Positions 25,169-34,770 of a stretch of DNA of 52,626 bases are shown here, in pieces (position 1 is the stretch's first letter; each line of letters begins with the position of its first letter). Both the position numbers and the translations under genes were made by a program. The stretch is taken from positions 1 to 52,626 of the forward strand of contig JAYPAP010000009.1 of assembly GCA_038123735.1 (NCBI GenBank), given 5' to 3'. The notes beneath the pieces were generated by a model. The model was not told where the DNA came from and did no database searches. It saw only the letters and a list, made by a program, of their open reading frames with translations. The DNA comes from REDI01 sp038123735 (GTDB taxonomy: Bacteria > Myxococcota_A > UBA796 > GCA-2862545).

Positions 25169-26173
25169 ATGATACGTTACTTTTCCTTTGTTGTGGCGCT
25201 CGCCGCCGGTTGTGCCCCCGAAAACCTCGGTGACCCACTCCTGTCGGACACCGATAGCCCTGGTTTCAACGATACTGATACCGATGGCGATTCCGACACA
25301 GATACGGACGCCGATACCGACACCGATACTGATACTGAGCCCGACACGGAGCCAATCGACCCCGCGACGGCGATGTGCAATGAATGGTCGGACCGGGTCG
25401 ACGATAACGCGGAAGGCACATGGAGCGGTGACGTGGCAACCTGCACCGCAGGGACTCTCTCTTCAGACGGTATCACCTCCATTCTCAATGAAGTGAACGC
25501 CATCCGGTGGCTCTCTGGTCAGCCAGAAGTGACCGATGCACCCGAGCAGAATGCAGCAGCACAAGAATGCTCATTGCTGATGAAGGCCAACTCGAGCCTC
25601 TCCCATAATCCACCCACATCCTGGCAATGCTGGTCAGAGCTCGGGGCGTCTGCCGCCGGTAAGTCGAACATCTCCACGGCAGCAGGGTTGCGTTCCGTCA
25701 GCATGTACATGGTGGACTTTGGGGACTCCAACCAGCCCAGTCTAGGCCACCGACGCTGGATTTTGTCCGATAAGCTCGGCCCAATCGGAATCGGATCAAC
25801 AGACCGCCACTCTTGTCTGTACGTGATCGGTGGTACTGGCTCAACGGAGCGTAAATGGACAGCCTGGCCTCCAGACGGCATCGTTCCCATGGACCTATTC
25901 GAGCCAGTATACGGTTACACCCTGGATCAAACAGGATGGTCAATTCAGTCTGAGTCGATCAACCTGGACACCGCTCAGGTCTCAGTCAGCGTTGACGGTG
26001 TCGATCGCCCCATCAAACTACGTACCCTCAAGCCCTATTACGGATCTCGTTGGGCTTTGGCATTCCGGCCAGATGGATGGGAGACCACCCCGGGCGTGTA
26101 CACGGTCGCAGTGACCGGCGTCGCGCAACCATTCACCTATGATGTCCAAGTGGTTGACTGCGGCACATTATAG
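25169..26173 (+). CDS. CAP (SCP/PR1)-domain lipoprotein with Asp/Thr-rich linker
   Basis: This 334-residue protein has a short lipoprotein signal (MIRYFSFVVALAAGC, lipobox A-A-G-C). Residues ~25-62 are a low-complexity Asp/Thr tether (units of D-T and D-A-D), a common spacer in myxobacterial lipoproteins. The folded part has CAP-domain features: ILNEVNAIRWLSGQPEVTDA, the following helix with QNAAAQECSLLM, and the late SLGHRRWILSD motif. A C-terminal beta domain (about residue 240 onward) follows. Cys residues suggest disulfides outside the cytoplasm. CAP proteins have diverse extracellular roles; none can be chosen here. Confidence 0.8.
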   Translation: MIRYFSFVVALAAGCAPENLGDPLLSDTDSPGFNDTDTDGDSDTDTDADTDTDTDTEPDTEPIDPATAMCNEWSDRVDDNAEGTWSGDVATCTAGTLSSDGITSILNEVNAIRWLSGQPEVTDAPEQNAAAQECSLLMKANSSLSHNPPTSWQCWSELGASAAGKSNISTAAGLRSVSMYMVDFGDSNQPSLGHRRWILSDKLGPIGIGSTDRHSCLYVIGGTGSTERKWTAWPPDGIVPMDLFEPVYGYTLDQTGWSIQSESINLDTAQVSVSVDGVDRPIKLRTLKPYYGSRWALAFRPDGWETTPGVYTVAVTGVAQPFTYDVQVVDCGTL

Positions 26174-26175
26174 GT

Positions 26176-27000
26176 TCACCAACCACAAAACGCCTTCAAC
26201 AACGCGTCGATGGGCTCACTTGCCAGTCGACGCACCGTATGCGCTTCCGCTGCGATAGTGCCGTTGTCATCCCTCATGTTGTGGTGGATCACGACGGCAT
26301 CTTGTGTTCGGCCGCAAAGGGTGGATTCGATCACCATCGCCCCCGGTGCAGACGCTCCCGCGCGGTACGTCACCTGCTCCGCCACCGGCTGAAGCTGAAC
26401 CGGGTCCAGCCCCGCCTGAGCCATCAGCTCGCTCGTATGCTCATCCGCAAGGTCGACGTAGGCCGGGTGGTTCAAGTGACCAAGAGGATCCATTTCTGTC
26501 AATCGTAGAGGCACCGAGGTGATGTGGCTTTGATGAAGAAGAGCCTCCCAGGTTGGCATTCGGGGTGGTTCCCCTCTAGATTCCTGTTCAAAGGCATCTA
26601 ATAGTTCGGTGGATGCTCGAGAGGGCCGTAGCTTCACCTCCCCCGCAGCCGTACGACCGAAATGCACATGCACCCACTCTTGCGTCGCATCCGAAATCGC
26701 ACGTCCGCCTTCACCGCGGAGGCGAATTTCCCGTCTCGTTAGTAAGCCACGACGAAAGTCGCCAACCCATGTCTCCCCAATAACGGGCTCGCCATAGGTG
26801 CACTCGGAGTGGTGCACCACCGTCATCTGCCGAACCACAAAAGCACACGCTTCCCGGCGGTACCGCATCGGCGGCCACCCGACCTCACTACTACCCAGCA
26901 CGGCTGCTTCCTGGAACGCCCGCCAGATGTCGCCAGCCCGCGCACGCTCTCGTAGAGAGTAGGCATGTCGTGGGATATGCAAGGGAACATGTACTGGCAT
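26176..27000 (-). CDS. Acyl-ACP thioesterase-like double hot-dog protein
   Basis: This 274-residue protein starts at the ATG preceded by GGAGGCTCG; an upstream TTG would add 29 residues. It contains two hot-dog halves: the first around GDIWRAFQEAAVLGSSEVGW and RREACAFVVRQMTVVHH, the second around LTEMDPLGHLNHPAYVDLAD. The second phrase, (D/E)-x-D-x-x-G-H-(L/V)-N, is typical of acyl-ACP and acyl-CoA thioesterases. It would release acyl chains from a carrier thioester. It converges on the CAP gene with a 2-nt gap and is divergent from the helicase gene. Thioesterase is likely; ACP versus CoA is unresolved. Confidence 0.7.
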   Translation of the reverse strand: MPVHVPLHIPRHAYSLRERARAGDIWRAFQEAAVLGSSEVGWPPMRYRREACAFVVRQMTVVHHSECTYGEPVIGETWVGDFRRGLLTRREIRLRGEGGRAISDATQEWVHVHFGRTAAGEVKLRPSRASTELLDAFEQESRGEPPRMPTWEALLHQSHITSVPLRLTEMDPLGHLNHPAYVDLADEHTSELMAQAGLDPVQLQPVAEQVTYRAGASAPGAMVIESTLCGRTQDAVVIHHNMRDDNGTIAAEAHTVRRLASEPIDALLKAFCGW

Positions 27001-27111
27001 CGAGCCTCCGTGGGGCCGCGGTAACCCGGTTGGATTCCATTCGTCGATCGACCAAACAGCGATCTGAGTAGCGCGCTCGACGAGCAATTCATCTACAGAT
27101 AGTCTGCGTGA

Positions 27112-29566
27112 ATGGCCGATTCTCGTTTTGCCCCTGCTGCCGCCCGAACCCTACGTGCCGCCATTCGCGATGCGGGCGGGGTTGAGGTATTTGCGATCGG
27201 CGATGTGGAGTCGAAGACCGTCGTACACCTCACGGTGACCTGTCGAGGAACACCCGATGCTGTTCCAGCCCTACTGGAACGCCCGCGCACCGGCCAAGTG
27301 GTCATCCACAACCATCCAAGCGGCAACTTACAGCCCTCTCAGGCCGACTTTCACCTGGCCGGCCTGTACGGCGATGATGGGATTGGCGTCATCATCGTCA
27401 ATAATGCTGTCGACGAAGCGAACTGGGTCGTGGAGCCCCACGCGGAGCAGCGTCGAGATGTAGAACCCGGCGAGATACGTTCTTTTTTTGAAGACACGCT
27501 CCCAGGCATCCTGGACGGCTTCGAAGCGCGACCACAGCAGGTGGAGCTCGCACTTGAGACGCTGGCATCGTTGAATGAAGACCGCCCACTGGTCGCCGAA
27601 GCTGGTACGGGAACTGGTAAATCGCTCGCATATATCGTCCCTGCTGCCCTTTGGGCGATGGCCAATGACCGCCGGGTCGTCATCAGCACGTTCACCAAAG
27701 CACTCCAGAGCCAACTCCTTACCCAAGACCTTCCCATTCTAAAGAGGGCAGGCCTCGAGACACGGATCGCTGTACTCCAGGGTCGAAACAACTATATTTG
27801 TAAACGGCGCTTGGGCCTTGCCACCCAGGAGTCAGATAGCTCCGCCGCTGAGATCGAGGCTGTGAGCCAACTCGTCGATTGGGAGCAGGGTTCGGAATAC
27901 GGTTATCGCGGCGATATTCCATTCCCCGTCGACTCGGAGACGTGGGAGCGCGTGGAGTCCGACGGAGACCTGACCCTGCGAGTGCGATGTCCGCACTACG
28001 AGAGTTGTCATTACTACAGCGCGCGCCGAAAAGCAGCTGCGGCCCATATAATCGTGGTGAATCACGCGCTCTTAATGTCCGACTTGGCCCTGAAACGAGT
28101 CGGCGCGCCGGGAGTGCTACCCAAGTTCCAACGCGTCATCATCGATGAGGCGCACCATCTCGAAGATGCGGCGACGGGCGCCCTCTCCGATACACTCTCG
28201 GTCCGCAGCATTCAGCGCGCGACCGCTCCGCTCATCACCCGGCGACGCCGACGTGGCGCGATCGNNNNNNNNNNGAACTACATCCAGTCCACTGCCGGAA
28301 GAAGGCCGCCAACGCCTGGAGGACTTGATCGGACCCACCTTGTCTGCCGTTGATGCGCTTCGGGGAGAAGGTCCTGAGTGCTTAGAAGCGCTCACGGGCC
28401 CCATCGCCGGCACCCCACGGCGCATGCGTGAGCAAGACGCGAATGACCCAGCCTTCCTGCACGAGATTGAGCCGCCACTCCAGCATCTCGCCCAGCTATA
28501 CGCCAACGCTGTGAGTCATCTCTCCCAGATCCATGACCTCTTTGCGGACATCACCGTCCCTGAGGCTGATGCGCCTCCCATCCAGGACCTCGCACGGGCG
28601 CGGCGTCGCTTCGTGTCCCATCAAGCCACCATCGCCCGCATTCTCGACGAGGGAGATCCGGACATCTGCCGGTGGATCGCCCCTCCCCCACGCGACAATG
28701 CAGGACCGGCCACGCTCCATGCGGCCCCGGTCCAGATAGCGAAGACGCTACAAAGCGTGCTTTGGGAGTCCATACCTGGAACCGTATCCACCTCCGCCAC
28801 CCTCACCGTGGCCGGCAGCCTACGCTACTGGAGCATGCGGGTGGGCCTCGCCGACCCGCCCATGGTCATCATCGACTCCCCTTTTGACTACCCGAATCAG
28901 GCCGCCCTACTCCTGCCAAAGGGACTGACCGACCCCGATTCTCCAAATTTCCTGCCCGAATCTGCCACGCGCATCATCGAGCTCGTGCGACTTTCTTACG
29001 GCGGTACCTTCGTCCTCTGTACATCCTATGAGGCGGTGCGGGCCTATGCGAGAGCCCTCCGAAACGCGCTGCCCACCCAATGGCCCATCCTTGCCCAAGG
29101 AGAAGCTGGCCGTGAAACCTTATTACGGACCTTTCAGGAGAGCCGTCGCGCGATCCTCATTGGAACGGACACCTTCTGGGAGGGGGTCAGCGTCCAAGGT
29201 CTTGCGCTCCGGCAAGTGATCATCCCAAGACTTCCATTTCGAGTGCCCACCGATCCGCTTCACGAAGCCAAGGTAGAGTTCGAGCAACGCAATGGTCGGG
29301 ACCCCTTCCGTTCTCTGATATTGCCTCATGCTGCAATACGGCTCAAACAGGGCTTCGGTCGCCTAATACGCAGCCAATCCGATCGAGGCCTTGTGGCGAT
29401 ATTTGACCCTCGACTTCATTCGCGACAATACGGCCGGCGCATTCTGCACAGCTTGCCCCCGGCACAGCGAATCGTTGGAGGATGGGACGAACGAATACGT
29501 CCCTTTGCAGAGGCGTATTGGGCTAAACTAGCGGAGGAAGTCCGCCGCGGAGCGGTGCCTCGATAA
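27112..29566 (+). CDS. DinG/XPD-type DNA helicase with N-terminal RadC-like JAMM domain (contains assembly gap)
   Basis: Residues ~1-115 form a RadC-type JAB/JAMM domain: VVIHNHPSGNLQPSQAD gives metal ligands His66, His68 and Asp79, with Ser76. From ~135 a DinG-family superfamily 2 helicase begins: Walker A AEAGTGTGKSLAY (~162-174), VISTFTKALQSQL, VIIDEAHHLED and, after the gap, GTFVLCTSYEAVRA, LIGTDTFWEGVSVQG and QGFGRLIRSQSDRG. In the iron-sulfur region I see only three cysteines (NYIC, VRCPHYESC) where the family normally has four. Ten N at 28265 interrupt the gene. The frame afterwards (SSPLPEEGRQRLEDL) is offset by one base and continues to 29566. The role is probably DNA repair or R-loop/G4 unwinding. 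Confidence 0.87.
28265..28274. other. Assembly gap (10 N)
   Basis: Ten N within the helicase gene, between the DEAH box and the C-terminal helicase domain. The reading frame resumes offset by one base, so the real gap length differs from 10. Confidence 0.95.
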
Positions 29567-29584
29567 CTTCAGCACGGAGTCGAA

Positions 29585-30217
29585 GTGTCCACTCGCCTGA
29601 GCTATATCTTGGGACTAAGCATAATTTCGGGCGCATGCTCGCCAGCTCCGGAGCCGCTGCCCGATACCCTTGCTCCGTTGGAAGACATCCTGGCCGATGC
29701 ACCTGGTGACCTTGAAGAAGGCTTTAATCTTTACCTCTCCGAGGATGATGAGCACCTCACGGGGCACCTGCGCGGCTACATACACGCCGACATTGAGAGC
29801 GTATGGAACGCCTTCCAACAGCCGGATGTGGTGGTTAATCGACGTCGTCTACTGGAATGGAAGCCAAGCTTTGAGCCCGACCCTGAGTTTGAGTTCAGTC
29901 TGGATGTAGAGGTCACGGTCGACGACATCGTCAACCTCACCTGGACGGAGGCCTGGCGACATGGGAGCACCCGCCAGAATAATGAGATCGACACCATTGC
30001 CATGCGCTGGCAAAAGACAGACGGGACCTCCCTCATCGACATACTGCGAGGGTCGGTCAACCTTCGCCCCACTAGTGAACCAGGGATCACCGAGGTGGAG
30101 ATGATAGAACACCTGAAGGCTCCCCGAGCAGACATCTCTGAGGTCGAGTCTCTGTTGACAGACGTCTTCACGGATGCCCAAGCATTCAGCAAAGGCAACC
30201 CGCTTCCCACGCTATAA
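29585..30217 (+). CDS. Lipoprotein of unknown function (possible SRPBCC-like fold)
   Basis: A GTG start behind CACGGAGTCGAA, 18 nt after the helicase stop, encodes 210 residues. The signal YILGLSIISGAC ends in a lipobox-like S-G-A-C. The mature protein alternates strands and helices (HLRGYIHADIESVWNAFQQP ... VEVTVDDIVNLTWTEAWRHG), with phrases reminiscent of START/SRPBCC ligand-binding proteins, where a first strand precedes a helix containing V-W-x-A-F-x-x-P. That fold assignment is tentative. It converges on the first FG-GAP lipoprotein gene. Confidence 0.65.
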   Translation: MSTRLSYILGLSIISGACSPAPEPLPDTLAPLEDILADAPGDLEEGFNLYLSEDDEHLTGHLRGYIHADIESVWNAFQQPDVVVNRRRLLEWKPSFEPDPEFEFSLDVEVTVDDIVNLTWTEAWRHGSTRQNNEIDTIAMRWQKTDGTSLIDILRGSVNLRPTSEPGITEVEMIEHLKAPRADISEVESLLTDVFTDAQAFSKGNPLPTL

Positions 30218-30230
30218 AACGCGGCCTATC

Positions 30231-32483
30231 CTAGAGGCTGTTACCCAGGAAGATGTGGCCCGCTCCGCTGTATCCGTTGGCGCCGTACTCACCGGCGTAC
30301 AGGTCGTCATACCCATCGCCATTGAAGTCGCCGGACGAGAGGTGCATACCAAAGTACCCGTAGCTGCCCGGTTGGCCTTCGATGACCTCAGTTGCATCCT
30401 CGAGCTGGTACTCATCCAATTCGGTCACGCCATCTTCCTCGAGGCCGAACCCGGAGCCAGCTTGGAATAGGTAGGCTCCGCCATTGTAGGTGCCAGACCC
30501 GGTGGAGGCACGGTAGGAGCCCACGACCAGCTCGTTGCTTCCATCGTTGTTGAAGTCTGCGAGAGCTGTGCGACCATAGCAAAGGTAGGTGCTGCTTCCT
30601 TGACCAACGATCGTAACGTCTGCGGAGCCCGCAGCATCGCCGCCCTTCATCTCGGAAGCGCCACCGAAGTTGATGTAGCAAGCGCCAGCATAACCATTCG
30701 CGCGATAATGACCGACGATCAAGTCATCGTAGCCATCATCGTTGATGTCGCCTGGGATCTGGGTGAGGTATCCACCCACATAGGAGTAGGAGGACGAGCC
30801 GACGAATGTGGCATCTGACGCTTCAGAGACCACTTGCGTTCCAGTCGGTAGAACCCCAGTTCCGTACACGACAAACGATGCACCAGCATAGGATGAGAAG
30901 CCATAGGCCCCCATCGCCATATCCGGCTTACCATCGGCATCAAGGTCACCCGAATCCACGGTTGGTCCGAAGTATCCAAGATACGTGTAGGAGTCTGAAC
31001 CCACGAACTTACCGAACGAATCCACCTTCGTCTCGTGGGAGTAGCGAGAGGAAGCGCCCGGCACCACGAATACTGAGCCGGCGCCGAATTTACCATCGTG
31101 GCGATAGTAATAGCCACCCACGAGCATATCTGGGTACCCATCGCTGTTCTGGTCTCCTGCGGAGCTGAAGGTACTTCCCAGGTACGTGGAAGAAGCGGGT
31201 CCCACGAGAGAGGGCGTGTCCTCAATTTCGATGTTGGTCGTCCCCTCATATCGGGTCTTACGACCGTAGATGATCGCCATGGTTCCCGCGTTGGAAGTCC
31301 CTGGGGGATCATAGGTGTATGAGCCAATTCCAAGGTCGTCGTAGCCGTCGCCATCGATATCGCCGAGACCATTTACGTGTCGACCGAAGTAGTCATAGGA
31401 TGAAGAGGTCTTCCAGTGCGGAAGGTCCTGGCCCTTAATCTGGTTTTCTTCCTCGAAGGCCGAGTCTTCGTCACCATACAAGACGACTGCGGCGCCAGAA
31501 GTCGAGCCGCCGACATTGGTGTAGTACCCACCCACGAGCAGGTCATCCTTGCCATCGCGGTCGAGGTCGCCGCCACTGTCGATGGAGTACCCGAAGTAAC
31601 CGCGACCGAATCCCTTCATCTGGACGGCTGAGTTGTCAGCGCTCCATGAACCCCATGAACACTGGTTCGCCGTACCATCACAGTCGTTGTCGAGCCCATC
31701 CTTACAGACTTCCTCGAGACCAGGGTTTTGCTTAGGACCACCGGTGGCAGGGTTGTCGTTGCAGTCCGTAGGCTCTACCGCATACCCATCAGGGAGATAG
31801 CAGGCATCGATGGTAGCATTTGCATCGCCGTAGCCATCGAGGTCTAGGTCTCGGTAGAATACCTTGTGGTCTTCTGCATCCGGCTCATCGACTTCATCAT
31901 CGCAGTCGTTGTCGAAGCCGTCGCAGTATTCGAGGGCGTTGGGATTGACCAAGAAGTCAAAGTCGTTGCAGTCACCCGACTCTTGAACCCAGCCCACCGG
32001 CTCCTCACAGGTAGTCTGGACAAGGGTTCGCGACCCGAAACCATCCTTATCGTTATCTGCGTAGTAGGTCACCGCATCGACCGGATTGTCGTCGACGATG
32101 CGGTTGCAGTTATCATCGACCAAGTTGCAGAGCTCATCGGCCTCAGGATTGATCTCACTATCTGAGTCATCGCAGTCGCCAGCGTTCGCGACGTAGCCTG
32201 CGGGCTCAATGTTCGGACATGAGACCTGGGAACCCTTGGTGGTGCCATATCCATCGCCATCTTCATCAAGGAAATAGACGATGGCCTCGGCGGAGTAGCC
32301 ATCGTCGACGATGTCGTTGCAGTCATTGTCGATCCCGTCGCATCGTTCGAGCGCGCCGGGGAACGTCAAGCGGTCCTCATCGTCACAGTCAACACCTGCT
32401 ACGAATCCATCGCCATCGGCATCGGCTGAGAAGCACCCGGTCAAAGCGAGGAGTGCGAGGGGGAACAAAGAGAGGGACTTCAT
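30231..32483 (-). CDS. Lipoprotein with four MopE-type motifs and a seven-bladed FG-GAP propeller (paralogue 1)
   Basis: This 750-residue protein starts at the ATG giving the lipoprotein signal MKSLSLFPLALLALTGC. Residues ~20-260 hold four repeats of the MopE/metal-binding type, each an Asp-rich D-x-D-x-D-G start, D-C-(D/N)-D, then C-(D/N)-x-x-D-(N/D)-(D/N)-C (for example ERCDGIDNDCND). The rest contains seven FG-GAP blades of the type YFG....GD(L/I/F)xxDGxDDLxxGxY, as in integrin-alpha propellers, which bind calcium in the D-x-D-x-D-G loops. It is surface- or periplasm-facing and probably binds metal. It is 30 nt downstream of paralogue 2 in the same orientation. Confidence 0.85.
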   Translation of the reverse strand: MKSLSLFPLALLALTGCFSADADGDGFVAGVDCDDEDRLTFPGALERCDGIDNDCNDIVDDGYSAEAIVYFLDEDGDGYGTTKGSQVSCPNIEPAGYVANAGDCDDSDSEINPEADELCNLVDDNCNRIVDDNPVDAVTYYADNDKDGFGSRTLVQTTCEEPVGWVQESGDCNDFDFLVNPNALEYCDGFDNDCDDEVDEPDAEDHKVFYRDLDLDGYGDANATIDACYLPDGYAVEPTDCNDNPATGGPKQNPGLEEVCKDGLDNDCDGTANQCSWGSWSADNSAVQMKGFGRGYFGYSIDSGGDLDRDGKDDLLVGGYYTNVGGSTSGAAVVLYGDEDSAFEEENQIKGQDLPHWKTSSSYDYFGRHVNGLGDIDGDGYDDLGIGSYTYDPPGTSNAGTMAIIYGRKTRYEGTTNIEIEDTPSLVGPASSTYLGSTFSSAGDQNSDGYPDMLVGGYYYRHDGKFGAGSVFVVPGASSRYSHETKVDSFGKFVGSDSYTYLGYFGPTVDSGDLDADGKPDMAMGAYGFSSYAGASFVVYGTGVLPTGTQVVSEASDATFVGSSSYSYVGGYLTQIPGDINDDGYDDLIVGHYRANGYAGACYINFGGASEMKGGDAAGSADVTIVGQGSSTYLCYGRTALADFNNDGSNELVVGSYRASTGSGTYNGGAYLFQAGSGFGLEEDGVTELDEYQLEDATEVIEGQPGSYGYFGMHLSSGDFNGDGYDDLYAGEYGANGYSGAGHIFLGNSL

Positions 32484-32512
32484 GGGTACCATCCGAGGAA
32501 ATTTGGCGGGGA

Positions 32513-34717
32513 TCACAGTGAGGTTCCTTCGAACAAGAAGACTTGTCCTGCGTAGGATTGGGCGCCGTAGCTTCCGCCCACCAAGTCGGTGAGGCCGTCG
32601 CCATTGAAGTCACCAACAGCGACCGAGCTACCGAAGTACTGGTACCGGCCATCCGGGCCTGCGATGACCTTGGTCACATCGTCACGCTCGTATTCGCCGC
32701 CGACGGTTGCCCCACCCGCGAGAATCCAGATCGAACCATTATAGGAACCTGTTCCCGCCGTATCACGAGATGAGCCAACGATCAGGTCATCGATACCGTC
32801 GCCATTCAAGTCGGCGGCCCGGGGTTTATTCCGAGCGAGGTAGGCACTACTGCCAGTGTTGATGACTTGTAGGTCAGCGGACTCTTGGTCAACGCTCGCC
32901 ATCTGGGTGGCGCTACCGAAGAACACGTACAGCGTCCCGCCATTATTGCAGTAATAACAGCCGATACCCATGTCTTGGTAGCCATCGTTGTTGATGTCGC
33001 CGACTTCGCCGAGGCCATAGCCGGTGTAGTCGTACGAGCCCGTTCCGGAGATCTTGACGAGCGAGCTGACACTGGCAGACCCAGAAGGTGCCGTACCATC
33101 CCCATATCGGAGGTAGGCAGCACCCGTTCGGCCGCTACTCGTGTACGCATAGTAGGCGCCCATGAGCAGGTCGTCGTTGCCATCTCCGTCGAAGTCGCCG
33201 CCGCCGATCGAGCCGCTGTATGCGCCCAGATAGTTCGAGGTCCCTTCACCGGTGAAGGTCGCATCCGCGGAGGAGCGCTTGTACGACCCAGACATCTGCG
33301 TCGCATCTCCCGACCACATGAATACGCCACCTCGGTAGCTACTGTAGCCGCGCGCGCCGATGAAGATCTCCGAGTACCCGTCTCCATCGAGGTCAGCTCC
33401 ACCCCAAGTAGACCCACCGAAGTACTCGTATCGGTTCTGCCCCTCGAACTCTGGACCGACGTCGGTAGCCGAAGAGCTCCCCGAGAGGCGCGTCGCGCTT
33501 CCGTACACGAGCACGGCATTACCGTAATAGTTGTAGGTCGAAGACCCACCGTAGCCGCCGATCATGAAGTCATCGTACCCATCACCGTCGACATCTCCGG
33601 CCTTACCCGTGGCGTATCCGAAGTAATTATATCGACCAGCCCCACTCAACTTCGCATCTTGGAGGATGCTAATGGGCGACGAAGACTCTGAGTACGTGTC
33701 ATTGCCATAAAGCAGGTACCCGGCACCCTGCCCGTAGTTGCTACCGGTGTAGGTGTAGTACGCACCGACCACGAGGTCCTCAAAACCATCGCCGTCGACA
33801 TCACCAACGAAGTCCGCGTCGTACCCCGCGTAGCTCGAGGAGCTCTCGCCCTTCCACGACATCGTTGCATTGCCCGCGCTATCCCAGGACTCGAAGCTGC
33901 ACTGATCAGCCGAGTCGTTGCAGTTGTTGTCCAACCCATCGCGACAAATTTCCGGCTGAGCCGGGTTCACCGCAGCCGAAGAATCGTTACAGTCGGTGTT
34001 GTCATCGGTGTGGTTTTCAGGGAGCCAGCACGCCATGCGAGGCTTTTCGGCATTCCCGAAACCATCCCCATCGATATCTTCAAACCACTCGCGGGCATCA
34101 ACCGCAGAGTCCTCATCTACCGTCCCATCGCAGTTATTGTCTACGTAGTCACAAACCTCATCGGCCTCTGGATTGGTGAAGGGATCGAAGTCATTACAGT
34201 CACGAGCGTCTTCGATGTAGCCAAGCGGTGCTTCGCATGCGCGCACCTCGACCGAAGATGAACCATACCCATCCTGGTCCCAGTCCGCGTGAAATGCCGT
34301 GGCATCTACGGCATCTTCATCGATTTCGCCGTTACAGTTCTGGTCTTGTCCATCGCAGAGCTCGTCGGCGAGGGGGTTAAAGCCGGCAGCCCCTTCTCCG
34401 GAGTCCTTACAGTCGAGGGCGTTCTCGACGTATCCCTCGGGCGGAGAACAGGAGAGCGTTGTGAGGTCGGTTGAGCCGAAGCCATCTCCATCCGCATCGA
34501 CGTAGTACACAACGGAACCACCGGCGGCATAATCGTCGTCGATCGTGTCATTGCAGTCGTTATCGATACCGTCGCAGATCTCGTTACCGCCTGGATAGAC
34601 CAAGTTGTCGTTATCGTTGCAGTCTCCAGCCTCGACGGTCCATCCGTCCATGTCTGCATCTTCACCACCACAAGCGGTGGCTAGGGCGAGCAAAACAAGG
34701 CTTGCGCGAGAGAGCAT
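32513..34717 (-). CDS. Lipoprotein with four MopE-type motifs and a seven-bladed FG-GAP propeller (paralogue 2)
   Basis: This 734-residue protein starts at the ATG behind GGAGGCACC with signal MLSRASLVLLALATAC. It has the same plan as its neighbours: four Cys/Asp MopE-like repeats (EICDGIDNDCND, ELCDGQDQNCNG, EVCDYVDNNCDG, EICRDGLDNNCND), then seven FG-GAP blades (for example YFGYATGKAGDVDGDGYDDF). One blade has an extra Cys pair (GIGCYYCNNGG). Sequence similarity with paralogues 1 and 3 is clear but far from identity, so the duplications are old. Confidence 0.85.
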   Translation of the reverse strand: MLSRASLVLLALATACGGEDADMDGWTVEAGDCNDNDNLVYPGGNEICDGIDNDCNDTIDDDYAAGGSVVYYVDADGDGFGSTDLTTLSCSPPEGYVENALDCKDSGEGAAGFNPLADELCDGQDQNCNGEIDEDAVDATAFHADWDQDGYGSSSVEVRACEAPLGYIEDARDCNDFDPFTNPEADEVCDYVDNNCDGTVDEDSAVDAREWFEDIDGDGFGNAEKPRMACWLPENHTDDNTDCNDSSAAVNPAQPEICRDGLDNNCNDSADQCSFESWDSAGNATMSWKGESSSSYAGYDADFVGDVDGDGFEDLVVGAYYTYTGSNYGQGAGYLLYGNDTYSESSSPISILQDAKLSGAGRYNYFGYATGKAGDVDGDGYDDFMIGGYGGSSTYNYYGNAVLVYGSATRLSGSSSATDVGPEFEGQNRYEYFGGSTWGGADLDGDGYSEIFIGARGYSSYRGGVFMWSGDATQMSGSYKRSSADATFTGEGTSNYLGAYSGSIGGGDFDGDGNDDLLMGAYYAYTSSGRTGAAYLRYGDGTAPSGSASVSSLVKISGTGSYDYTGYGLGEVGDINNDGYQDMGIGCYYCNNGGTLYVFFGSATQMASVDQESADLQVINTGSSAYLARNKPRAADLNGDGIDDLIVGSSRDTAGTGSYNGSIWILAGGATVGGEYERDDVTKVIAGPDGRYQYFGSSVAVGDFNGDGLTDLVGGSYGAQSYAGQVFLFEGTSL

Positions 34718-34760
34718 GGTGCCTCCAGTAATCGCGGACATAGTTTTATAATTCCAAAAT

Positions 34761-34770
34761 TGACTAGTCA
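34761..34770. promoter_or_regulatory. Perfect 10-bp palindrome between paralogues 3 and 2
   Basis: TGACTAGTCA abuts the stop codon of paralogue 3 and lies 44 nt upstream of the paralogue 2 start. An A/T-rich stretch with TATAAA follows it on the minus strand, so it could be an operator beside a promoter that lets paralogue 2 be expressed separately. Confidence 0.3.
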
